64,000 bases of DNA, from NCBI GenBank assembly GCA_905147135.1, contig LR990044.1, positions 16,868,122 to 16,932,121 on the forward strand, written 5' to 3'. A program made the position numbers and the translations under genes. The notes below the pieces were generated by a model that had not been told where the DNA came from, did not search any database, and worked only from the letters and a program-made list of their open reading frames with translations. The stretch is from Blastobasis lacticolella. Its lineage: Eukaryota; Arthropoda; Insecta; Lepidoptera; Blastobasidae. Positions 56,093 to 64,000 of the stretch are shown here, piece after piece; position 1 is the first letter of the stretch, and every line of letters begins with the position of its first letter.

Positions 56093-56416
56093 CTTAAAGA
56101 CCATATCCACAAAGACAAATCCACTCGAAAACTCCTCTTCAAACACGGAACTATCAATAACCACATCTCCTTTTCAAATAACCGCGTGGCCACCCCAGCA
56201 AACACAAGTCACATATGACGACGTATTAAATTCAACTAATTTCGGGATAAATCGGGCAAGTTCGCTAAGTGGGGTCCGAGAGACCCCAACAATGGCTGCT
56301 GAAGTGTTATGATCTTACTGTAGCACGCGCGGGGTTGTGCTATTTCGAGAATCTAATTATTGATGGTACATTCTGATTTCTGATTGAGATTGTGCCGAAG
56401 ATTGCCGACGATCTAC

Positions 56417-56587
56417 ACTGAGGGGTTGAGTGTAAGTTTAGCTTCGATTTTACTTTACCATCGCGTTTGCGCGTACGTCGAAATTAGTATGAAGAAATGT
56501 ATAGAGCCATCTAGTGGTACGTAAATGAAGTTTTTTCTTCATACAAATTCATAAAAATCGAAGCAAAACTTACACTCAGCCCTCAGT
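56417..56587. mobile_element. 171-bp MITE
   Basis: The left end ACTGAGGGGTTGAGTGTAAG, then TTTAGCTTCGATTTT, is answered by AAAATCGAAGCAAAACTTAC, then ACTCAGCCCTCAGT, with two or three differences. A GCCATCTAGTGGTAC block lies in the centre. Non-coding. Confidence 0.75.
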
Positions 56588-56692
56588 TCGGGTATTCTCG
56601 TTGACCCTATTAATGAGGAAAGCGGGTAGGTAATGAAATTATATAAAATTATTTTACCGATATTTCCATTTGTTGTGGTAAAGCGACGATAG

Positions 56693-56760
56693 GCAAGCGA
56701 GCCATTTACGTAATGGAAAGTGGTCACTGCTGGTTATCCGCAGCTTTTATTTGGTGTAGG
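56693..56760 (-). mobile_element. LINE family A 3'-tail fragment
   Basis: The minus strand reads GCAGTGACCACTTTCCATTA, then CGTAAATGGCTCGCTTGCC, a decayed form of the family tail. Confidence 0.65.
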
Positions 56761-56864
56761 ACGGGTGTCACCAATGCCGTTATTCCCACCGAAAAGTCAA
56801 TGTCAAAATTTTTAGCCTGCTTTAATATTAATGCATAATCATAATTATATTATTTATACATAGT

Positions 56865-57037
56865 ATAAAATAAAGTCGCTTCCCGCCGAGTGTCTACGAT
56901 TGATCTATGTACGCTTAGATCTTCTAAACCATGAATTTCAATGCGGTTTTCAACAATAGATATAGTGATTCAAAAGGTTCTTAAGCAAGAAAATCGGGTA
57001 GGTAGGTACGCACAGGAAGTCGCGCCGGGTAAACTAG
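56865..57037 (+). mobile_element. Helitron-like copy, uninterrupted 3' part
   Basis: AAGTCGCTTCCCGCCGAGTG, ATGTACGCTTAGATCTTCTA, TTTCAATGCGGTTTTCAACA, a TATAGTGATTCAAAAGG block and the end GCGCCGGGTAAACTAG/T. Confidence 0.7.
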
Positions 57038-59469
57038 TTATATGTATAATTCGAGGTCATATGCCCCCGAATATCTATCTATAAAGGTATAGATATTCGA
57101 GGGTAAACTTACAAAGCCTTCACATCAAACGGGAATGGTATTTATTACTAGTAAATGAGACACCTACATACGTGATCGGATACACATTCCATAACTGGTT
57201 AAGATGACTAACCCTGAACCCAAAACTAAGTGATACTTAAGAAGCCACTTGATATATAGGTTGTAATTAAAGAGGGGTAAATAGATATAGGGTTAATACT
57301 AGTACCCTAAATATTGAAAGGAAAGCATGCCTTGAACAGTAAAATCGCTGAAAACGATTTCAAAAAAGTTCCATTTACAAAGATAATTAAAATTGATAAA
57401 TTCGAAATCTTGGATCTGAAAAAAATACGGACTCCATTCTACACTAGAGAGACGTGAAGCATGCAAGGTATGGCAATTTCTTGACAATTTGAAATACTAA
57501 CTTAATTGTTCATATTTTACTTAAATTCCATTCCAGCCACATAAACAAAACATGAAAAGCCCACACGAACGCCAATAGTAAAGTGTAACATTACAAAACT
57601 CGTCGTTTTAAATAACACTTTAAAAATAATTTAAAAAAGAAAATGAAGTCTGACTTCCCCTAGAATTTTGATGTCGCTAAAATTTATTCCGAACTAAAAT
57701 GAAGCCGAAAATTGCACGAACAAAACTTTGATAAGGCAAGTGCATGTTGTCATTACGGCGTAATACCCTCAGATTACGCCTCTGAAAACTATTAGCGTAC
57801 ATGCAAATTGCATAGGTCAAAAGCATGCAGACCTGCAAGAAACCTTGTACATACATTGACTCCCTACATTATTAATCGTCACAGGAGACCAAAATTTCAA
57901 CGTTATCACTTCAGCTCTGCTACAAATCCGATACAAACGTATTGGGTTTCACTAATCTGTGGCACTGTGCATTATGAAGTACGGTAGTAGGTAAGCGTAG
58001 TGACTTAGTAACAGCCTCGACGGCGTTACTAATTGAATAGTGGCCTAAATGTATGCTGGATATCGTAGATTAGATTGGGATCCACTTAGTTGATATTGCG
58101 CCAGGTATAAGTTTGCTTGCATTCTAGTCTGTACTTAGTAGGTAAATTCGTCTTATCTCTAAGTAATATTTTTAAAGAGCTTGCAGTCAAAAATAGCATG
58201 AATCTTTTCCATTCACTTTTACTTTTTTCACTCTTTATACTTGAAAATTGACAGCTACGTTTTCTGTTGGGTGGTTTCTTCGATGCTGCCTCTATCCAGC
58301 TTTTCATGTTTTTTTTTGTGTACTAAACAGTGACAAACAAGGAGAGAGCCCATCTGATGGTAAACGGTTACTATTTCAAATTACATCTACTATTCAAGTG
58401 CTTATTTTTAAGTACCAAATGATGATGTTCATCTTATTCGTTAGTGATAACCTTATGTCTCAAGCCTGTAATTGTGATGGATTACAATAATGCAAACTCT
58501 CTTTGGATGTTCAGCAGTAGACTGTCATAGGCCAATGACGATGGTAGTCTTGAGCTTGGGGCGGACCGTTTTTTATTTGTGACTTGAGTCCGATCCTCCG
58601 AAGCAACAGTCTTATGACTGGTCTCAGTCGACCGAGCTATAGTACGTGGTCAACAGTCTCTTGGGAGATCCCGAACGTTACTTCGTTGTATGTTCATGGA
58701 CTGTGTTCTTGTACTACTTCATCTTGTTGCTAGTTGAAACACTATTATAATGTAATACCCAAGTGTTCCCTCCAGTCTACCCTGAGAACTACTAATATTT
58801 AAGTTCAAAATACGCTCCAAGTACAGAACAATGAAATTTCAACGAAGCAAGACTATTTAGTCCCTTTGACGTCTAGTTTTACGTTGCAAATATTAAGTAA
58901 TACCAAAGCTTATGAAACTACAAGCTTTTCTCGCTGCATCGCTTGCTACCTTTTACAACGGTAAAAATGGTAACGGTACTCGATTTTCCGGTGGTAACCA
59001 GCGGCCCTGCAATTTTGTTACATAAAACCTAAGTGCATCAACGTAAAAGGCTGAAATCGCATTTGTCACCTTTCTGGTACCAGCTTACGATTTTACCCTC
59101 GCTTGGTGACATGCTTGATGTTTCCTTCGCTCTACTAAAAAAAATGCGACAGTCACCCCTTTTCATCAGGTGGAGCAGAAGCTCGTTCATTAAACTGTGT
59201 CTCTTTATGTATCTACTTAAATTCAAACTAATATTCTCTACTATATCTCTTAATGTCAGTAACTACGATTATAGCAGATTTCATTGTGATGATCGATTTT
59301 TTTTATGTTATACGGCAGACAAACTATCAATTTAATCGTTTCCACATGGTCCAATTTTTTTTTATCGTACATATTTAGTTTTGATGTTAGTTGTTTTCCT
59401 AAATAAGATGTCAATAGTTATTTAATCTAATAATTATCTAATAATTATATAATTCAATATATACAAACA
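57038..59469. other. no supportable gene
   Basis: An imperfect hairpin (CCCCGAATATCTAT with ATAGATATTCGAGGG) lies at 57064-57102. A CCCATCTGATGGTAAACGG block at 58345 and a GATGTTCAGCAGTAGACTGT, GATGGT tail at 58485-58545 are pieces of dispersed repeats. Frames at 57299, 58086, 58248 and 59033 carry no motif. Confidence 0.45.
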
Positions 59470-60110
59470 TCATATCACATTGGAAGTGTCAGCATTGAGA
59501 AGGCTCAGGAAGTGAGAATTAAAAATTTGGGCGTATTGTTCGACTCTAAGCTAAAATTGGCATAGCATATGTAGTCAAAGGTATTCTAAAATGTTGGGGT
59601 TTCTTATTAGGAATATAAAACCTTTTTATAAAAGCCAGGACAAATATTGTCTTGTATTACAGTTTGGTAAGAAGCATATTAGACTATTGTAGTATCGTAT
59701 GGCGTCCCCACTATGCTACGTGTTCCCTGCGGTTGGAGCATATTCAGAGAAGATTTTTGTATCATCTGAATTTTTAGACGGGAAAAGCTAAACGCTTTGG
59801 ATATTACGTTAAGCGATTAAACCATTTTAAAATAGTTTATTTTGAAAGACGTAGGATTGAACAGATTTAAATTTAGCCATTAAAATATTTAGAAATTTAA
59901 TTGATTATTTATTTATTTATTTCACAGTCTCACAGCAATGTACATTTTTTATCCAGAGATACTGACCCGATTTATTTTTTTGGTACCAAGAAAGCGTCCG
60001 TAATTCCCAGTATACCACTCCACCCGCCATTAAGATAAACGGGGCTAGGTACAAACTCTCTGATTCCTAGAATTTTGCAAATTGATAAACGAAATAAGTC
60101 AAATTATAGA
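59470..60110 (+). pseudogene. decayed jockey-like LINE, region after the reverse transcriptase
   Basis: Frame-by-frame translation gives KNLGVLFDSKLKLA (59530-59570), then ILDYCSIVWRPHYATCSLRL and EHIQRRFLYHLNF (59680-59770), then GKAKRFGYYVKRLNHFK. Further on comes FLVPRKRP (59980-60000) and FPVYHSTRH. These follow the order of the C-terminal region of jockey-like non-LTR polyproteins. At least five stops and several frame changes break it, so no open frame of note exists. It is truncated on both sides. Confidence 0.75.
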
Positions 60111-60346
60111 CCTACACCATGACTCACCTGTCAGGTTCCTTAGAACTGCCAACGAGTGTTGAATGTTGGACTAAGTGATAGGTCCCATTATAATTAATGT
60201 TCATTCCTTAACCAAGCAATTCTGTGTTTTTCTTTGCAAACTTATGTAGAAGTTTTGTATGGATACATAGTTTTTTAAATATTTTTAAATAGCTGAAGCG
60301 TTGTTTATTTAGTTTTGGAAAGTGATTGTTATAAGTAGCGTTACTA
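60111..60346. other. no supportable feature
   Basis: AT-rich spacer, possibly the 3' end of the decayed LINE. Confidence 0.4.
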
Positions 60347-60412
60347 CGGTATGCGTTCTCACAGTGCTCGTCCGCTAAGCGAACGTAGTACGTTCAATGC
60401 GGATCTATGATT
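60347..60412 (+). repeat. dispersed repeat D, copy 2
   Basis: TATGCGTTCTCACAGTGCTC, then GTCCGCTAAGCGAACG and CGTTCAATGCGGATCTAT, the order of 6062-6130. Confidence 0.65.
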
Positions 60413-60960
60413 TATCATCACTCAAGTATTATAAAATGAACCCTGTGCGTTTGCGCACACTTCGATCTCTGAAAACGCGTGTTCGACAGCCATCCTGTTC
60501 GACGTGTCATAGCGAAAAGACTTTCACTCTTACAAGCTCCTCGAAACGCTGACAAAATATTTGCGGGCCAGAACAAAAGCCACTGGAGCCACGCCGGATC
60601 TGTCCCCGGCATTTGCGGGGATTCCATCAAAACCGTTCAGGCGTAGATTCCTGTCCAATGAAAGGGTTGCGCAAAAATGCCACCGAAAAATAAATATCGG
60701 TCGGGGGCCATTTTTTATCCGATCAACGGGCTCGGCTGGTACACGCTGTAACATTCCGCGGCAATACGGAAAGCGATCATTTTGACAGTTAACAAATCGG
60801 CGACGTGTGTACATGCATTGCTGCGGCCGGCTCCGTATGTTCACAATAAAACGTTTAATTAATCACGGGCCGCGTTAGCGATGGTGCTCTGTCACTATAT
60901 GTTTGGGCCCGTGGGGTGGCGCCTCAGTTGGGGCGGGTGGCGACACCATGACATTATATA
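60413..60960. other. non-repetitive GC-balanced block, possible regulatory element
   Basis: GC-balanced, with no repeat family found in this window. It contains GGTCGGGGGCCATTTTTTAT, a TTTAATTAAT homeobox-like core (60853-60862) and GGCCCGTGGGGTGGC. Short frames at 60418-60844 overlap on both strands. It has the look of conserved non-coding DNA, but nothing here proves conservation. Confidence 0.3.
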
Positions 60961-61014
60961 ATGTTACTTCAAATCTAAGTAAATGGATAAGATGACCTCG
61001 CCTGTTCTAGTGGT

Positions 61015-61160
61015 TGATCATCATCGTCGTCCTAGTGTTCATCCCGGTCTCTGCCAGGGTCCGCTTTCCTACTCATTCTTCTCCACTTCACCTGGTCTTC
61101 GGCATCCTCGCGTCGTAAGCCGTTGGCTCTCGTATCCGGCTCAGCGATGATACCGGCAGG
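61015..61160 (+). repeat. CATCAT-headed dispersed repeat I, copy 2
   Basis: GATCATCATCGTCGTCCTAG, a CTCTGCCAGGGTCCGCTTTC block, CCACTTCACCTGGTCTTCGG and CATCC, sharing the TCCGC/CTTCGGCATCC order with 61864-62005. Confidence 0.6.
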
Positions 61161-61767
61161 TTCTGGTACTAATTTCCCGCGAAACCCTGAGGCTTATGCA
61201 ACACGTGACCAAACCAACTCAGGCAAGCCTCTTCGATTTAGGCGCGATTCCTGTTCGCGTACAGGATTTGTAATCGGCAACGTGTAAACGAGCCTTTACT
61301 GAATTTCATCTCTGTCTATGACTATAAACAAATTAAAAACATAACAATAACGCACCTGATGTGTGAATGAAATATGCTGAAGATCGGGCGAAGTGGAGGA
61401 ATGAAAGTAGGAAAGCGAACTCTGGCATAAGCCGGGATAGATTCAGGATGGCGATTAGATGGAAGCAAAGAGAGACCTACTCCATTTTCCAAATTTTGAC
61501 ATCAACATCCCGTAACGTCCATTGTTGGAGTTGACCCCCGAAGTAGATTTAGCAATCAGAACGGGAAATACTGGGGACTACCCTTAAATACTAACAAATC
61601 GGAAAATACAATAATCTGAACGTGACGCGCGCAGAGCCAAGACGTCCGAGCCTCTGTCATTGACATATAGTATTTGCTAATAGTGACTTATCGAGACAAC
61701 ATTCCTTGGAACTTTGTTATGTATTTTTAGCTTTGTCCTACGGAGTCACGAACAATGATATTTGATT
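61161..61767. other. no supportable feature
   Basis: Unique DNA. A reversed GAAGTGGAGGAATGAAAGTA, GGAAAGCGAACTCTGGCA stretch at 61390-61430 looks like an inverse piece of repeat I. Confidence 0.4.
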
Positions 61768-61840
61768 GTACATGTCCTGGACGACGGTGGCCAGTTTGCA
61801 TCATGTGGTCCGTATGCCTCCTTAGGCAATAAAAAGAGCA
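61768..61840 (+). mobile_element. LINE family B 3'-tail fragment
   Basis: ATGTCCTGGACGACGGTGGC, CAGTTTGCATCATGTGGTCC and GTATGCCTCCTTAGGC, then AATAAAAAG. See 33545 (minus) and 34088. Confidence 0.7.
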
Positions 61841-61863
61841 TGTATCAAGATTTGCAGTATTGG

Positions 61864-62005
61864 GTTGTGAGTCATCATCATCATCATCATCTTGGCGTCA
61901 TGTCCCGGTTGCGCCCCCGCGCAGCACGCGAGGGCCCAGAGTCCGCCTTCCTGCTATTTTTGGCCCACTTCGCTCGGTCTTCGGCATCCCTAGTGGTGAG
62001 TTTAT
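61864..62005 (+). repeat. CATCAT-headed dispersed repeat I, copy 3
   Basis: CATCATCATCATCATCTTGG, CGTCATGTCCCGGTTGCGCC, GCACGCGAGGGCCCAGAGTC and a TTCGGCATCCCTAGTGG end. The 102-codon frame through it is the repeat itself. Confidence 0.75.
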
Positions 62006-62210
62006 TGGCAGTATTGGGTTGTGAGTGTGGTGAACCATTGACAGGTGGGATAGAACGAAGAAATCCTTAGGCGAGTTTATGCTTTTAACAACCTTTAAGT
62101 TTACTTTTAAATGATATTAAACAGTCATAGTCCTTATATACTTTCGAATTTAATTGTTAACTAAATAATCGAAATTCGTCATAATATATTTTGATTTATG
62201 TTACCTGTAG

Positions 62211-64000
62211 ACTTACCCGGCGGTGAACTCATTTTTCAGGAAGCCGGATCATCGCAGATGGACGTGGGTTAGTCCCGATGGTGTCACAAAAAATGAGATT
62301 GACTTCATCCTATCTACGAAACGGCATATATTCAATTATGTCTCGGTGATCAATAGCGTTAAAATTGGCAGTGATCACCGCTTGGTAAGAGGCACATTGA
62401 ATATTAATCCCCAGCTGGAAAGATCGAGATTGATGAGGTCCACGCTCCGGCCTATACCCATCCAAATCCAAAACCCCGAGAGCTTTCAACTCGAATTACA
62501 AAATCGCTTCGAGTGCCTAGGAGAGTGCGTCGACGTGGACGACTATAATAACAGGTTCGTGGAAACTGTCTATACGGTTGGGTCAAAGTTTTATAAGGCC
62601 TGCCGTACAAACAGAACAAACAAAATCTCTGACGATACCCTCAAACTCATCGAAGAAAGACGCGGAATGACTCTGCAATCCCCTGATGATGTCTCTCAAT
62701 TTAGGCGACTTAATCGACAGATCTCCAAGTCTCTGACTCGCGACATACGCCGCTTCAATACTACCAATATTGAGGCGGCGATCGAGCGGAACAAAGGCTC
62801 TAAAGTCTTTGCGAGAGATCTGTCGATTGGACAGAGCCAGTTGACGAGACTGAAAACGGATGACGGCAGAGTTGTTTCGACCAAGTCCGAGGTTTTGAGG
62901 GAAGTCGAGAAGTTCTATGGACAGTTATACACGACAACACGGGCACCTGTTACCAGTATGGCAAAAGACCCCAGAGACAAGTTGACCCGACACTACACCG
63001 AAGATATCCCGGACATCAGCCTGTACGAGATTAGTATGGCTCTCAAACAGCTTAAGAACAACAAGGCGCCGGGTGATGATGGAATTACGGCTGAGCTTCT
63101 GAAAGCTGGTGGCAAACCTGTGCTTAAGACCCTTCAGAAGCTGTTCAATTCCGTCATCCTCGAGGGCAAAACGCCGGAAGCATGGCACAGAAGCATAGTG
63201 ATATTGTTCTTCAAGAAAGGTGATAAGGCTCTCTTGAAGAACTTCAGACCAATATCGCTACTGACCCATGTCTATAAGCTGTTTACGAGAGTCATTACGA
63301 ATCGTCTCGCACGCAGGTTTGATGACTTCCAGCCTCCCGAACAAGCCGGATTCCGAAAAGGTTTTAGTACCATAGACCACATACATACGCTGCGGCAGGT
63401 TGTACAGAAGACCGAAGAGTATAACCGGCCATTATGCTTGGCGTTTGTGGACTATGAGAAAGCCTTCGATTCGATCGAAACTTGGGCGGTGCTCCAGTCT
63501 CTACAGCGGTGCCAAATTGACTATCGATATATCGAAGCATTGAAGTGTTTGTACAAAAACGCCACTATGTCAGTTCGTCTCCAGGACAAGACCACAGAAC
63601 CTGTTCAGCTGCAGCGAGGTGTTAGACCGAAGTTGTTTACCGCTGCACTGGAGGATATCTTTAGGCTTCTGGACTGGGACGGACTTGGCATCAATATTAA
63701 CGGCGAGTACCTCACGCACCTCAGATTTGCTGACGATATCGTAGTCATGGCTGAAACCCTGGAAGACTTGGGCAAAATTCTCGATGACCTCTGTAGTGCC
63801 TCTCAACAAGTAGGTCTTAAAATGAACATGGACAAGACGAAAATTATGTCGAATGTCCATGTTGTGCCTACTCCAGTGACAGTTGGAGGCACTCCACTTG
63901 AAGTTGTTGACGACTATACATACCTAGGACAAATAGTCCGGATAGGTAGGTCCAATTTCGAGAAAGAGGTCAATCGACGAATCCAACTCGGTTGGGCAGC
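62211..64000 (+). pseudogene. RTE-clade LINE: end of endonuclease plus reverse transcriptase, runs off the window
   Basis: RTE LINEs encode an apurinic-type endonuclease and a reverse transcriptase that copy the element into nicked DNA. A frame of 596 codons is open from after the TAG at 62208-62210 to the edge. Endonuclease end: WTWVSPDGVTKNEIDFIL and Ser-Asp-His at 62370-62378. Reverse transcriptase: NNKAPGDDGITAELLK, LLKNFRPISLL, motif A FVDYEKAFDS (catalytic Asp 63450-63452) and motif C FADD (63726-63737). At 63621-63629 Gly-Val-Arg is followed directly by Pro-Lys-Leu-Phe. The family normally has about six residues with Gln-Gly-Asp between them, so an 18-bp in-frame deletion is inferred. 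The start of the endonuclease is missing, so this copy is 5'-truncated and probably inactive. Confidence 0.92.

Noticed and set aside
61762..62070. 102-codon plus-strand frame with a run of His
   Set aside because: The His run is the CATCAT head of repeat I, and the rest is repeat sequence.
62696..63860. minus-strand frames opposite the RTE element
   Set aside because: They are antisense shadows of the continuous plus-strand polyprotein frame.
1..64000. CRISPR array or prokaryotic operon
   Set aside because: No regularly spaced identical repeats, no ribosome-binding-site-led gene runs, and all recognisable elements are eukaryotic retroelements and DNA transposons.

Overview
The window looks like AT-rich, repeat-dense nuclear DNA from a moth or butterfly. 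The grounds are the repeat families: an RTE-type LINE, a LINE with a restriction-like-endonuclease tail, 3' ends of chicken-repeat-like LINEs ending in a CATCAGGTGG-type tail, tRNA-derived SINEs, Helitron-like units ending in GCTAG/T, and tails running into GATGAT or CATCAT. No bacterial gene organisation, operon, CRISPR array or rRNA is present, and I could not support any intact host gene. No exon chain was recognised.

The largest coding region is at the right edge (62211 to 64000, plus strand). It is an uninterrupted 596-codon frame that runs off the window: the end of an endonuclease domain followed by an RTE-clade reverse transcriptase. It appears to lack the conserved Gln-Gly-Asp block through an in-frame deletion. 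A second LINE (30735 to about 32150, plus) carries a reverse-transcriptase thumb, a zinc motif and a PD-type endonuclease-like domain. It is broken by a frameshift, a stop at a zinc-ligand position and a probable catalytic Asp to Asn change. Other dead LINE pieces lie at 3786, 25871, 33860, 34345, 45180 and 59470.

Layout: 1-10 kb has scattered LINE tails, a TA-flanked MITE nested in a Helitron remnant (1.2-1.6 kb) and a degenerate GAGCGAGCGCAGCGA-type array (8.9-9.4 kb). 10-20 kb has two copies of a GC-rich inverted repeat carrying RFX-type X-box palindromes, a 0.73-kb TIR element (11.6-12.3 kb), an unexplained GC island (16.0-16.7 kb) and SINEs. 20-30 kb has SINEs, a perfect 20-bp foldback at 23.5 kb, a TIR element with a LINE piece inside it (25.7-26.5 kb) and a second copy of the 1.3-kb MITE (26.8 kb). 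30-40 kb has the broken restriction-endonuclease LINE, two unexplained adjacent minus-strand reading frames (34.6-35.3 kb), and a SINE split by a 1.23-kb insertion that itself holds a complete Helitron-like unit (36.7-38.1 kb). 40-52 kb has SINEs, LINE tails and a 555-bp element with perfect 30-bp TIRs and an 8-bp target duplication sitting inside a Helitron-like copy (49.6-50.3 kb). 52-64 kb has a 30-bp tandem duplication, a 155-codon minus-strand frame of unknown nature, a MITE, a decayed jockey-like LINE and the RTE element.

The biology is a layered history of transposition rather than cooperating genes. The nesting gives relative insertion orders, and the unexplained reading frames and X-box-bearing repeats are the best candidates for something new.
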